From the NCBI GenBank assembly GCA_963772845.1, contig CAVYYW010000016.1, positions 1 to 64,000 of the forward strand: a DNA stretch of 64,000 nt. Reading direction: 5' to 3'. A program made the translations under genes and the position numbers. The notes below the pieces were generated by a model. It was not told where the DNA came from and searched no databases. It saw nothing but the letters and a program-made list of their open reading frames with translations. The stretch is from CAVYYW01 sp963772845. GTDB lineage: Bacteria > Bacillota > Bacilli > Bacillales > Sporolactobacillaceae. Of this stretch, positions 36,709 to 46,444 are shown one piece after another (the first letter of the stretch is position 1; every line of letters begins with the position of its first letter).

Positions 36709-38167
36709 CGTTCGCCTGGCTTTTTATTTGTTTATACAGCTCTGCTCTGGCAATTTTCCCGCTCGTTGTATAAGTCATTTCATCTGTGAACAGCCATTGT
36801 CGCGGTATTTTATAGGAGGCTAAATGTTGTCTGCACCAGCGTTTGAGTGCGTTTTTTTCCGCTTTCCCTTTAATAACCGCAACCGCTATTTCACCCCAAT
36901 ATTGATCGGGAAGACCAACGACAGCCGCTTCTTCAACCTCGGGATGCCGTGCAATCACTTGCTCAATCTCTTCAGGAAAAATATTGATTCCACCGTACAA
37001 AATCATATTCTTTTCCCGTCCAGTTATATACAGATAGCCTTCTTCGTCAACATAGCCCATATCATGGACAGTAGCCCAGCCATCTGCGTCTTTTATATTT
37101 TCGATCCCTTGACCGTCTTTGATGATATACCCGTTAAAGATTAAGCGGCTTCTGACATATATTTTCCCCGTTTCTAAGGGCTTTGCCACGGTTTGATCCG
37201 CTCTTCTTATTTCTACCTCCACACCATGGCATGGTCTCCCTACCGAGCCTGGCTTCCGTTCGTTATCCGCATCAGGCAAAACGCTTACAAAGCTTAATTC
37301 ACTCGCACCATAGAATTCAACCCGCTGTAAATTCGGAAACCATTCGATGATCTTTTCTTTCGAATTTTTAAGCCATTTCGCACCTGAAGAAATCATTTTA
37401 ACCTGTTTTTCGATGAATTGCCCTTCATTGAGCATGGCTTCGATCATTGTCGGCACAACATAGACGGCTGAAATCGGACCCGACTGAATCAGATCAAGCG
37501 TGCGAACCGGCGAAAACTTTTCCATAATATGAACCGTTCCGCCTAAATATAATGTACTCACCGCTCCGAATAAAAAGTGTGAATGAATCAGTGAGCCTGT
37601 AATTAGAACATAATCGGTTTCATCTATTTCAAAGTCATAACGGCTGCATGCAAAGCTTGACACCCAGGAATCATGAGATCGGACAAACGCCTTCGGATCT
37701 CCCACGGTTCCTGAGGTGAATCCCATGTAAAATGGCGGGTTCCCCTCTGCACCAGCGTCTCGCCTCACTGACATATGATTGATTGTATGGACGCATTCAT
37801 CCCAGCTGAACGCAGAAGGATGCAGATTATCCACATGATCGTATCGTTCTCTGCTTGTTATGACCAGTGATGGATTTGCCATGTCTAATCTTTCTTTCAG
37901 TTCTGTCCTGCTCCATTTCAAATCGAGCGGCACCGCTGTCCATCCTGCCATGGAAGCCCCCATGAATACTTGTAAAAACGGGATCCCATTTGGCAGTATA
38001 AAGGCTATTGTCTTATTTTCACTGGCAAGCGAGTCTAGCCAGTTTGCCACCCTCACAACCGCCTCGTACCATTCCTTATAAGTCACCTTTGTATCACGCA
38101 TATGGATGGCAATTTTTTCAGGGAATCGGAGCGTGTGCTGTCTGTACGTTTCCGAAATATTCGTCAT
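36698..38167 (-). CDS. yhfT: Acyl-CoA synthetase (AMP-binding), YhfT-like
   Basis: 489 residues of the ANL superfamily. The P-loop-like motif FYMGFTSGTVGDPKAF, the adenylate motif VEFYGASELSFVS and the C-terminal hinge DMGYVDEEGYLYITGREKNM (broken here for length) are present, with a catalytic Lys in YTTSGKIAR. It activates a carboxylic acid, likely a fatty acid, to its CoA ester. First gene of a coupled pair with the thiolase. Confidence 0.88.
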   Translation of the reverse strand: MTNISETYRQHTLRFPEKIAIHMRDTKVTYKEWYEAVVRVANWLDSLASENKTIAFILPNGIPFLQVFMGASMAGWTAVPLDLKWSRTELKERLDMANPSLVITSRERYDHVDNLHPSAFSWDECVHTINHMSVRRDAGAEGNPPFYMGFTSGTVGDPKAFVRSHDSWVSSFACSRYDFEIDETDYVLITGSLIHSHFLFGAVSTLYLGGTVHIMEKFSPVRTLDLIQSGPISAVYVVPTMIEAMLNEGQFIEKQVKMISSGAKWLKNSKEKIIEWFPNLQRVEFYGASELSFVSVLPDADNERKPGSVGRPCHGVEVEIRRADQTVAKPLETGKIYVRSRLIFNGYIIKDGQGIENIKDADGWATVHDMGYVDEEGYLYITGREKNMILYGGINIFPEEIEQVIARHPEVEEAAVVGLPDQYWGEIAVAVIKGKAEKNALKRWCRQHLASYKIPRQWLFTDEMTYTTSGKIARAELYKQIKSQANDDE

Positions 38168-38409
38168 GATTAGATCACGCCCCTCGTTTAGTTATATTAA
38201 AAAAGACCGGCTTAACGCCAAGCCTAGAGTGTTATGAGAAATATAATATCTATATAAATTATATTGGCCAGCCCGCAAAAACGTCAACCTTACGACATAC
38301 CCCGTTAACATATAGTGCATTTATAGCCCTCTTTTATAAGCTGAAAATGAATGTTCCCCTCTTATAAGAGCAATACTAATTGAATGATTAAATACAAGGA
38401 GCTGCAAAG

Positions 38410-39636
38410 ATGGACCTACAGAGTGGAAAATTTTATTGGCCGACAACAATAGCTGATATTCCGGAATACCCTATGTTAGAAGAAGACATTCGCTGTGATG
38501 TATTAATTATTGGGGGAGGAAGTTCCGGGGCGCAATGTGCTCAATTTCTCAGTGATACAGATCTTGATGTCGTTGTTGTTGATAAACGAAAAATAGGTAT
38601 GGGAAGTACTTGCACGAATACGGCTCTGCTTCAAATGCTGGGAGACAAAATGCTTCACCACTTGGTTAACAGCTTTGGGGAAAAAACAGCCATGCGCCAC
38701 ATCAAATTATCCGAACAAGCGATTAATGAAATGGAACAAATTTCTCATTCCCTGGACATTGATCCGGAGTTCATGAGAAGGGACACGCTTTATTATGCCA
38801 GTGATCAAGATGGTATTGAAAAACTGCAAAAGGACTATTTTTACCTTGCCAAGCATGGCTTTAATGTTGAAACCCTATTAAAAGATCAAATTAAAGAACG
38901 TTACCCATTTGAAAAGGATTTCGCTTTATACATTTATAATGATGCTGAAATTAATCCATTTAAGTATAATCACGGCCTCCTGATGGATGCTCATAAAAAA
39001 GGTGTACGGGTCTACGAACAAACCAATGTAGAGTGGAAAAGCCTTCAAAAAGGTACAAGGACTCTTTATACCGACAACGGTCATACCATCAGCGCCCATC
39101 ATATTATTGTTGCTGCCGGATATGAGAATTTAGAGGTCAAAAATGAGAAAAACACTAAATTACAAAGTACCTATGCCGTAATCACCAACCCTGTGGAAGA
39201 CTTTACAGGCTGGTATAATCGCACACTTATTTGGGAGACCGTCCGCCCCTATATCTATATGCGCACAACCAAGGATAACCGCATTATCATCGGAGGATTA
39301 GATAACAACGAGATTCTCGCCGATGATCGTGATTCAAAGATTATTTACAGCAAAAATAAATTAATTGATGATTTCAACACTCTTTTCCCCGATATAAAAG
39401 TCTTTCCCGAGTATTACCTAGGGGGATTCTTCGGAAATACTCATGATGGTCTACCAGTCATTGGACAGTATGAAGATTACCCCGACTGTTATTTTTTATA
39501 TGCTTACTCCGACATTGGACTTGTCTACAGTCATACCCTTGCCAAAATCATCAAAGATCTTATTACTACCGGCTCACATCCAGACCTGAAAATGTACCAG
39601 CAAAATCGGCAAAACTCATCTGAAAAAATGAGGTAA
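38410..39636 (+). CDS. FAD-dependent oxidoreductase (DAO family)
   Basis: 408 residues. The dinucleotide-binding site is VLIIGGGSSGAQ (about residues 30-41) with Asp in VVVDKRKIG. The DAO-type body includes TNTALLQMLGDK and a C-terminal GLPVIGQ. The general pattern resembles glycine/D-amino acid or gamma-glutamylputrescine oxidases, with substrate unknown. AAGGAG precedes the ATG. Monocistronic, convergent with mtnE. Confidence 0.85.
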   Translation: MDLQSGKFYWPTTIADIPEYPMLEEDIRCDVLIIGGGSSGAQCAQFLSDTDLDVVVVDKRKIGMGSTCTNTALLQMLGDKMLHHLVNSFGEKTAMRHIKLSEQAINEMEQISHSLDIDPEFMRRDTLYYASDQDGIEKLQKDYFYLAKHGFNVETLLKDQIKERYPFEKDFALYIYNDAEINPFKYNHGLLMDAHKKGVRVYEQTNVEWKSLQKGTRTLYTDNGHTISAHHIIVAAGYENLEVKNEKNTKLQSTYAVITNPVEDFTGWYNRTLIWETVRPYIYMRTTKDNRIIIGGLDNNEILADDRDSKIIYSKNKLIDDFNTLFPDIKVFPEYYLGGFFGNTHDGLPVIGQYEDYPDCYFLYAYSDIGLVYSHTLAKIIKDLITTGSHPDLKMYQQNRQNSSEKMR

Positions 39637-39689
39637 TTAAAGGTGGCCAGTTTTTTGGCCCCCTTGCACTAGAAACATTCTGCACATTC

Positions 39690-40862
39690 TTAAAAAAGAT
39701 TCAGTTTATCAATGCGCCGGACAGCCTCCACTAAGCGATCGGTTTCGGTTAGAAGACCGATACGGATATAGCCTTCACCCGCCTTACCAAATCCAATACC
39801 AGGTGCCACAACCACGTGGGCCTTTTCAAGCAAGAGGTCAGCAAAGCTTTCCGACGTATACCCTTCAGGAACCGGAAGCCACGCAAAGAATGAGCCTTTT
39901 GGGGACTGGACTTTCCAGCCAATGTCTTGACATGCTTTAATAAACGCATTCCGGCGGGCTTGATAAATACCGCGAAGCTCTTGGACGGCATCTTGAGGAC
40001 CGGTGAGTGCCACAGCAGCTGCCTCTTGAATCGCACCAAACAAGCTTACAAAATAATGATCCTGAATGAGATTAAGGCTTTTGACCACACTTGGATTTCC
40101 TACGGCAAATCCGACGCGCCAGCCTGCCATGTTATACGTTTTAGATAATGTATAAATTTCAACCCCAACTTCTTTTGCGCCAGGGATCTGCATAAAGCTG
40201 ACCGGCTTTTCCCCATCAAACCCAAGCGATCCATAGGCAAAATCATGCACCACACAAACCTGACTCGTTTTAGCTTTTTTAACTACTTTTTCAAAGAAGT
40301 TAATGTTCGCAACAGCGGCAGTTGGGTTATTGGGATAATTTAAAAACATCAGCTTCGCCTTATTCCAAATGTCAGTGGAAATCACATTTAAGTCTGGCAA
40401 GAAATTATTTACCTCAAGTAAAGGCATCCGATGCATTTTTGCACGCGCTATTGCAATCCCCGACAAATAATCTGGATAGCCGGGATCAGGAACAAGGGCA
40501 ATGTCGCCCTCGTTCAAAAGGCATTGGCTGATTTCCACCAAGCCTGCTTTGGCGCCAAATAGAATCGCCACTTCTGCTTCCGGGTCCAAGTCCACATCAT
40601 ACTCTCTTTTATAAAAATTGGCCGCTGCCTCTTTTAAAAAAGAAAACCCTTGGAACGGGGAATAACGATGATACTGCGGGTTATCCGCTGCTTTTTTCAG
40701 GGCTTCTACAATATGAGGAGGCGTCGGGAGATCCGGATTTCCTTGGCCGAGATTAATCACATCGTGACCCTCATTTAACTTTACTGTGGCTTTAGCTACA
40801 AGACTCGCAAAAAATTGTTTAGGAAGACCCTTAAGCGTTTCAGACATTTCAAACTCCCGCAC
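39690..40862 (-). CDS. mtnE: Methionine-salvage aminotransferase (MtnE/YkrV type)
   Basis: 390 residues, class I PLP aminotransferase. PLP Lys241 is in TLSKTYNMAGWRVGF, with NYPNNPTAAVA and the final arginine in YIRIGLL. The text of the protein is very close to what I recall of Bacillus MtnE, which converts 4-methylthio-2-oxobutyrate to methionine. No other mtn gene and no SAM riboswitch is seen nearby, so a general role remains possible. The GTG at 40862 follows AAGGGAAG; an ATG five codons later also has GGGAG. Confidence 0.82.
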   Translation of the reverse strand: MREFEMSETLKGLPKQFFASLVAKATVKLNEGHDVINLGQGNPDLPTPPHIVEALKKAADNPQYHRYSPFQGFSFLKEAAANFYKREYDVDLDPEAEVAILFGAKAGLVEISQCLLNEGDIALVPDPGYPDYLSGIAIARAKMHRMPLLEVNNFLPDLNVISTDIWNKAKLMFLNYPNNPTAAVANINFFEKVVKKAKTSQVCVVHDFAYGSLGFDGEKPVSFMQIPGAKEVGVEIYTLSKTYNMAGWRVGFAVGNPSVVKSLNLIQDHYFVSLFGAIQEAAAVALTGPQDAVQELRGIYQARRNAFIKACQDIGWKVQSPKGSFFAWLPVPEGYTSESFADLLLEKAHVVVAPGIGFGKAGEGYIRIGLLTETDRLVEAVRRIDKLNLF

Positions 40863-41076
40863 ACTGTCACTTCCCTTAATAAAATTTTATGAGATCACGA
40901 TCCATAATTATTTAAATATTCTAGTTTTTAATCCTAGCGTTTTACATCATGCATGTAAAGGTTTTTTAATCTATTCATTGAATCACTTTCATAATTAAAT
41001 AAATCCGAACGATGTCGAGGGTATTGCATCCACTTATTCTTCGGGAGATGTGAAATCGCTGATGCATATGGGAGGC

Positions 41077-41251
41077 CACTGAAAAAGACACCCCGATGTA
41101 GATGTGGTGGTTGATTTCTGCTCTGGGCTGCTCGCTTTCCACGGGCACGGCCTCAGCTAACTTTGGCATAGTTTCTTTGGACACCAAAGTGGATCTTCGG
41201 ACGCGTGCTAGTCCCGTGGGAGTCTCGCGCCTTCCGCTTAAATCAACGTCA
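41077..41251 (-). repeat. Dispersed repeat type A, full-length copy
   Basis: From CACTGAAAAAGAC through CTGCTCGCTTTCCACGGGCA, GCCTCAGCTAACTTTGG and CAAAGTGGATCTTCGGACGC to the end in GTGGGAGTCTCGC. A fragment with the type B motif GAACGTTCCAGGCAGCTCGG follows near 41370. The gap 40863-41537 has no gene. Confidence 0.78.
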
Positions 41252-41537
41252 TGTGATGTCCATCACGATGAAAATGCGAAGCAACCCATCATAAAATGGT
41301 GATGCCGTGCATTCCAAGAGAATCTCGGATAATTATATTTTTATAATTATACACTGAGTATTTTCGGGGAGTCCCGAACGTTCCAGGCAGCTCGGCTAAG
41401 ACCGTCACTGTGGCAACCCCGATCCTATCCATGTCCTGTGGGCATGAGGAGACTTGCGAATTGCCCACGGAAAGCTATTTAAAGTTTCTATTATTGGATT
41501 GAAAAACCCTTTACAAATCTAAAAAAGTATAATAACA

Positions 41538-41571
41538 TTCATTATAAAGAACAATTAATCTTTATAATGAA
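41538..41571. promoter_or_regulatory. Perfect 13-bp inverted repeat upstream of secreted protein gene
   Basis: TTCATTATAAAGA (41538-41550) and TCTTTATAATGAA (41559-41571) with an 8-bp spacer, 36 bp before the start codon. A weak promoter TTTACA-17-TAACAT (41510-41538) leads into it. It is probably an operator; the regulator is unknown. Confidence 0.7.
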
Positions 41572-41606
41572 CGACTTAATATAATTCTAGTAAAGGAGGT
41601 TCTTAT

Positions 41607-42008
41607 TTGAAGAAGATTGCCGGCCTGATTATTATACTTTTATTAAGCAGTGCGTTTATTATTCCGTCTTCTGCCTTTGCTTCGACATCTTCTGCCCATT
41701 CAAATTCTAACACTGGATTTTTTCAAACAATCTGCAGTTTCTTTTCATTCTCCACCAGTAATAAAAACGCAGGAAGTTATCAACCTAGCAACAATAACAA
41801 CAAAGGAAACAACGAGAATAACAAAAATAATGGGAATAACAACGATAACAGTTGGGATTGTATTTGGAATTGGGTGTGTGGTGGTAATAATGGCGGCCAT
41901 CATGGTGGCGATGATCATAATCAGTGCAAAAAGGATAAATACGGATGGGGCAATGATGATGGCTGCGAAAGTTCAGCTGATATATGGAAAAAGTGGTATT
42001 GTCATTAA
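41607..42008 (+). CDS. Secreted Asn/Gly/His-rich small protein with six cysteines
   Basis: 133 residues. A signal peptide is clear (MKKIAGLIIILLLSSAFIIP, cleavage probably after the ASAFA-type site near residue 26). The mature part has an Asn-rich linker (residues about 60-82) and then SWDCIWNWVCGG, GGHHGGDDHNQC and a C-terminal WYCH. Six cysteines could form three disulfides, and the His/Asp cluster could bind metal (inference). No family recognised. The TTG start follows a strong AAAGGAGGT. It has its own inverted-repeat control region and terminator. Confidence 0.8.
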   Translation: MKKIAGLIIILLLSSAFIIPSSAFASTSSAHSNSNTGFFQTICSFFSFSTSNKNAGSYQPSNNNNKGNNENNKNNGNNNDNSWDCIWNWVCGGNNGGHHGGDDHNQCKKDKYGWGNDDGCESSADIWKKWYCH

Positions 42009-42048
42009 TTTCTATGATTTTGATATGGAATTTAAAAATCTCTGGAAT

Positions 42049-42095
42049 AAAGCTGTCATCCATATTATTAAAAAAATATGGATGACAGCTTTTTG
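42049..42095 (+). terminator. Strong terminator of the secreted protein gene
   Basis: Eighteen-base arms beginning AAAGCTGTCATCCATATT, loop about 8 nt, T-rich tail. Confidence 0.93.
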
Positions 42096-42136
42096 TCAGA
42101 AACTACTCAAAAAGGTCGCGTAACTCCACATGCTTT

Positions 42137-42358
42137 TTATTTAACGAAGGGATACACCGATGCTTCAGTCTTTTTTTCAGCTTTGCAATTCTGTATTCCC
42201 AAGATGGCATTCATCGGACAATAGCGAAGCACACCAGTTATGATGGGCACTAGTCCAAAGATCCCCCACCATCTTCGGTTATAAAGTCCACTCAGAATCA
42301 TAACAGAACCAATCCCAATTCTTAATACCTGCTCGTTTTTCCCAACATTACATTTCAT
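42137..42358 (-). CDS. DUF2892-family small membrane protein
   Basis: 73 residues. MKCNVGKNEQVLRIGIGSVM, then a two-helix hairpin and LRYCPMNAILGIQNC, the pattern of the DUF2892 (YgaP-type transmembrane) family. No function is established. Single gene. Confidence 0.85.
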   Translation of the reverse strand: MKCNVGKNEQVLRIGIGSVMILSGLYNRRWWGIFGLVPIITGVLRYCPMNAILGIQNCKAEKKTEASVYPFVK

Positions 42359-42435
42359 CTAACTCCTCCTCAAACTTCTTAACTCCTTTTAATTATTTTG
42401 TGTTTTCACCAAACATTTTAACCAAAAAACCTTAT

Positions 42436-42717
42436 TTATTTATAAAAGACCATTAAACCAACAAATCCTATCACCCATACTAATGGAATTAAATTAATAA
42501 CTAGAGCCAGTTTTTTCTTTTTAGATCGAAAAAGCCAGGTTAAAATTGAGCACGCAATGACAGCAACCGGATATAAAGAAATAATGAGAACGAAAGAAAC
42601 ATTAGATAAATTCACACCGCCATCAAAGCTCATAAATGATAATCCCCAAATGATAATCCAAGGGATCAAAGAGACAGCATATAAGATTTGGCTGATTATT
42701 AATAGACGCTTCATCAT
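42436..42717 (-). CDS. Small membrane protein, unrecognised
   Basis: About 93 residues with three hydrophobic segments and a KKKKLA loop. The frame is open further upstream, but GGAGGAGGAA sits directly before two ATG codons (42717 and 42714), which are the likely start. No family recognised. Confidence 0.6.
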   Translation of the reverse strand: MMKRLLIISQILYAVSLIPWIIIWGLSFMSFDGGVNLSNVSFVLIISLYPVAVIACSILTWLFRSKKKKLALVINLIPLVWVIGFVGLMVFYK

Positions 42718-42845
42718 TTCCTCCTCCGAAACAGGTTTCTCCAAAAATATATGCTTGATTTGGTTCAAGTATATTTATACCGACATGAATCTTCATAGCT
42801 GCATGAGTGGAAACCAACGCTGCTCCTGCTGATTAATTCGTTTAA

Positions 42846-42891
42846 AAAAGAGGTTGTTCCCAATGAATTCACTGTCGGAACAACCTCTTTT
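42846..42891. terminator. Terminator downstream of ABC exporter
   Basis: Fifteen-base arms AAAAGAGGTTGTTCC/GGAACAACCTCTTTT. A and T runs make it usable from both sides. Confidence 0.9.
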
Positions 42892-42936
42892 CATATATAA
42901 CACCTTATTTACTTAGATAAGCGTTTTATCGTGCAC

Positions 42937-43752
42937 CTATGTTCGACGCATGTAGGCACGTACTGTGATCGGGGCGAAAACCGCAACAATGACCCCAGCG
43001 CCAATGAGAGAGATAATAAGATCCCAGCCTACAGTCCCATGGTTGGCAAGGTCTCTAACCGCGTTGACAAGGTGCGAAATTGGGTTAATATTCACAAACC
43101 ATTGTAGCCAATTTGGCATGGTATCAGCCGGCACAAACGCATTGGATAGAAACGTGAGCGGAAACAGCACAATCATCGAAATCCCTTGTACGCTTGAAGC
43201 TGTTCGCGCAATCACACCAAAGAAAGCAAAGATCCAGCTTATTGCCCAGGAACACACAATCACGAGAAGCGCGGCAATGATGACATGCCCAAGACCGCCA
43301 TCGGGACGGTAACCCATGATATAACCCATAAGAAAGGTAAGCACCGTTGCAATTGTATATCGGATCGTATCTGCCAACAGAGCTCCCGCCAAAGGCGCAA
43401 TACGCGCGATAGGAAGTGACTTGAACCTGTCGAACACCCCCTTATCCATGTCTTCACGAAGCTGGACGCCCGTGACAATTGAGGTCGTGATCACGGTCTG
43501 TACGAGAATCCCTGGAATGATGACGGGTAAATAATTTTGCACGTTTCCTGATATAGCCCCGCCAAATATATAGGTAAACATCAGAGTGAAGATGATCGGC
43601 TGCAGCGTGACATCGAACAATTGCTCAGGTGTTCGACGAATCTTCAACACCCCTCGATGCGCCATTGTTAATGAGTTGCTTATTGTTTGCCTTAAGCTTG
43701 TTTTGTTACGCAATTGACGTTTACTTGCAGGCGTAATCGAAGCACTTTTCAT
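42937..43752 (-). CDS. ABC-2 type exporter permease (DrrB-like)
   Basis: 271 residues with about six membrane helices. The segment LREDMDKGVFDRFKSLPIAR before the middle helices is typical of the DrrB/ABC-2 permeases paired with DrrA ATPases. Start overlaps the ATPase stop by 4 bp. Probably exports a drug or lipid-like molecule. Confidence 0.9.
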   Translation of the reverse strand: MKSASITPASKRQLRNKTSLRQTISNSLTMAHRGVLKIRRTPEQLFDVTLQPIIFTLMFTYIFGGAISGNVQNYLPVIIPGILVQTVITTSIVTGVQLREDMDKGVFDRFKSLPIARIAPLAGALLADTIRYTIATVLTFLMGYIMGYRPDGGLGHVIIAALLVIVCSWAISWIFAFFGVIARTASSVQGISMIVLFPLTFLSNAFVPADTMPNWLQWFVNINPISHLVNAVRDLANHGTVGWDLIISLIGAGVIVAVFAPITVRAYMRRT

Positions 43753-44747
43753 AAACTTACCTCCCTTACGTCGTTCGATTCAGCTGAGTTTGGTGTGTTC
43801 TCCTCGACACCGTGGCCCGTGATGGTCAGAAAAACTTCGTCCAGTGTCGGCTTCTGCACACTTAACTCAGCGAGAGGGATTTCTGCCTCACGAAGCGCGA
43901 TAAGCAGGTCAGTGACCCGATCAGCCTCCGCCATCGGTGCCGTAATCTTCCCTGCCACTGACGAAATTGTTGCCTGTACTTTAAGCACCCGTTCAACAGT
44001 CTTACGAGCATCATGGATGTCCTGTGGATTTTGGATATTCAATTGCAATGATGACGTACCAATTGACGCTTTTAATTCATTTACAGTACCCTCAGCAACC
44101 ACTCGGCCGTGGTCAATAACCGCAACTCGGTCCGCCAGTTCGTCTGCTTCTTGAAGGTACTGGGTTGTAAGAAGAACAGTTGACCCCGTCTTTACCAGGC
44201 GTCGGATCGTATCCCACATTTGATTACGTGTACGCGGATCAAGCCCCGTTGTTGGTTCATCCAGGAAAATGAGCGGCGGCTGCGCAATGAGGCTTGCAGC
44301 TAAATCGAGGCGACGTCGCATTCCACCGGAGAAATTTTTCAACGGACGTTTCGCGGCTTCCGTTAAGCTGAATTCCTCAAGCAATTCCGCCGCCTTGCGC
44401 TTTGCCTCTGCACGACTCAGCCCCAAAAGTTTGGAGAAAATGACCAGATTCTCTGTGGCGCTGAGTGACTCATCGACCGATGCATACTGCCCTGTCACGC
44501 CGATCAGCTGACGCACAATTTGCGACTCCTTCACCACGTCATGTCCGAAGATGCGCGCAGAACCTGCGTCTGCTTTTAATAGCGTCGCTAGCATTCTGAT
44601 TGTTGTCGTCTTGCCCGCCCCATTCGGCCCAAGCACTCCGTATATAGATCCAGCGGGCACTTTCAAACTTACTCCGTCTACCGCTCGATTGTCCCCAAAC
44701 ATTTTGACAAGACCGTTCGCCTCAACTGCCAAATCACTATTAACCAA
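43749..44747 (-). CDS. ABC exporter ATPase (DrrA-like)
   Basis: About 332 residues. Walker A GPNGAGKTT (40-48), signature FSGGMRRRLDLA, Walker B LIFLDEPTTGLD and a C-terminal extension of about 100 residues as in daunorubicin-resistance ATPases. The frame is open to 44798, but GAGGAGG lies seven bases before the TTG at 44747, which is the likely start. Operon with the permease. Confidence 0.92.
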   Translation of the reverse strand: MVNSDLAVEANGLVKMFGDNRAVDGVSLKVPAGSIYGVLGPNGAGKTTTIRMLATLLKADAGSARIFGHDVVKESQIVRQLIGVTGQYASVDESLSATENLVIFSKLLGLSRAEAKRKAAELLEEFSLTEAAKRPLKNFSGGMRRRLDLAASLIAQPPLIFLDEPTTGLDPRTRNQMWDTIRRLVKTGSTVLLTTQYLQEADELADRVAVIDHGRVVAEGTVNELKASIGTSSLQLNIQNPQDIHDARKTVERVLKVQATISSVAGKITAPMAEADRVTDLLIALREAEIPLAELSVQKPTLDEVFLTITGHGVEENTPNSAESNDVREVSL

Positions 44748-44859
44748 TTCAATTCCTCCTCTATCTACACCTAGATTCAAAATAATAATAACAAGCATTT
44801 ATGAATGGAATATGAACAGTCATTCGTCAACAAACGGTTCACCACTGCTTTTGAATTCG

Positions 44860-44899
44860 AAAAAAAAGAACCTCCAATACAAAGTCAGATTGAAGGTTC
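44860..44899 (-). terminator. Terminator of mqo
   Basis: Arms GAACCTCCAAT/ATTGAAGGTTC (44868-44899), followed on the minus strand by T8. Confidence 0.88.
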
Positions 44900-44941
44900 C
44901 CAGTGTTGTTTTTTAAATTGTAAGTGATGACATCTCAAGAA

Positions 44942-46444
44942 TTAATTTAGTACTTGCTTGTTTTCGATCAGACCAAGCGTCTTGCCTGTTGATGTCTGAA
45001 TTTCCTGAAGTAATTCTGGGTTTTCCATTAGTGACATGCCATAAGAAGGGATCATTTCTTTTATCTTTGGCTCCCACTCTTTTATATGCTGAGGGAAGCA
45101 TTTTTCTAATACCTCCAGCATAACGTGCACAGCGGTAGAAGCACCCGGAGAAGCGCCAAGCAATGCTGCGATCGAACCATCTTCAGCACTGACAACTTCC
45201 GTACCAAATTGAAGAGTCCCCTTGCCGCCAGCTTCAGTATCTTTGATCACCTGCACACGCTGACCAGCTGCGACTAAATCCCAATCCTCGCTCTTAGCAT
45301 CGGGGATAAACTCACGTACTTCTTCCATGCGCTGTTCCTTTGACAGCATAAGCTGCTGGATCAGATATTTTGTAAGCGCCATATTTTTTACACCCGCCGC
45401 CATCATCGTCAGAAGATTATCCGGCTGTACAGAAGTGATTAAATCTAACTTGGAACCGTTATTTAGAAATTTTGGAGAGAAGCCCGCAAACGGTCCAAAC
45501 AGCAACGATTTTTTGTTGTCGATAAATCGTGTGTCAAGATGCGGAACAGACATTGGTGGTGCTCCGACCTTAGCTTTGCCATAAACTTTTGCATGGTGCT
45601 GAGCAATAACCTCTGGATTGTTGCACACCATAAAGAGTCCGCTGACTGGGAACCCACCGATATGTTTCCCCTCAGGGATACCGGATTTTTGCAGTAAATG
45701 AAGACTGCCGCCGCCGCCGCCGATAAAGACGAATTTTGCCGTATGACGTTCGACAGCACCACTGTCGAGATTCCGAACCTTCACTTCCCAATCACCGTCA
45801 GCCGTCCGTTTAATATCATTTACACTATGTTTGTAGTTTACATCAACATTTTGACCCTCTAAATGCTCAAACAGTTTATGTGTTAATGCACCAAAGTTGA
45901 CATCTGTTCCAGAGTCGATTTTTGTTGCCGCAATCGGCTCATTTGACGTTCGATCTTTCAACATAAGCGGAATCCATTCCCTCATTTTTTCCGGATTATC
46001 CGAAAATTCCATTCCTTGAAATAAAGGATTGTTTGAAAGAGCTTCAAACCGCTTTCTTAAAAAATTTACATTTTGTTCGCCGTGGACATAACTCATATGA
46101 GGCAGAGGCATGATAAAGTCCTGCGGATTTTCGATCTGCTTGCTATTTACAAGATATGACCAAAACTGCCTTGAGACTTGAAACTGCTCATTAATTTTTA
46201 TAGCTTTACTAATATCTATAGACCCATCCGATTTTTCGACTGTGTAGTTAAGCTCACATAGCGCAGAATGACCTGTTCCTGCGTTATTCCATACGTTAGA
46301 GCTTTCTTCTCCTGATTTTGACAGCTTCTCAAATACTGTAATGTTCCATTCCGGAACTAATTTTTTCAGAAGAGTCCCCAAAGTCGCACTCATGATTCCA
46401 GCACCGATTAAGATAACGTCTGTTTTCGTTTCACTATTGCTCAT
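44942..46444 (-). CDS. mqo: Malate:quinone oxidoreductase
   Basis: 500 residues, the usual length. N-terminal FAD site DVILIGAGIMSATLG, and the conserved NNAGTGHSALCELNYT and FIGGGGGSLHLLQKSGI stretches are intact. It oxidises malate to oxaloacetate and reduces membrane quinone without NAD, at the inner face of the membrane. Single gene with its own terminator. Confidence 0.96.
   Translation of the reverse strand: MSNSETKTDVILIGAGIMSATLGTLLKKLVPEWNITVFEKLSKSGEESSNVWNNAGTGHSALCELNYTVEKSDGSIDISKAIKINEQFQVSRQFWSYLVNSKQIENPQDFIMPLPHMSYVHGEQNVNFLRKRFEALSNNPLFQGMEFSDNPEKMREWIPLMLKDRTSNEPIAATKIDSGTDVNFGALTHKLFEHLEGQNVDVNYKHSVNDIKRTADGDWEVKVRNLDSGAVERHTAKFVFIGGGGGSLHLLQKSGIPEGKHIGGFPVSGLFMVCNNPEVIAQHHAKVYGKAKVGAPPMSVPHLDTRFIDNKKSLLFGPFAGFSPKFLNNGSKLDLITSVQPDNLLTMMAAGVKNMALTKYLIQQLMLSKEQRMEEVREFIPDAKSEDWDLVAAGQRVQVIKDTEAGGKGTLQFGTEVVSAEDGSIAALLGASPGASTAVHVMLEVLEKCFPQHIKEWEPKIKEMIPSYGMSLMENPELLQEIQTSTGKTLGLIENKQVLN

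Noticed and set aside
38198..38224. Hairpin GGCTT/AAGCC with T run upstream of yhfT on the minus strand, possible attenuator
   Set aside because: The stem is only 5 bp and no promoter or upstream gene supports it.
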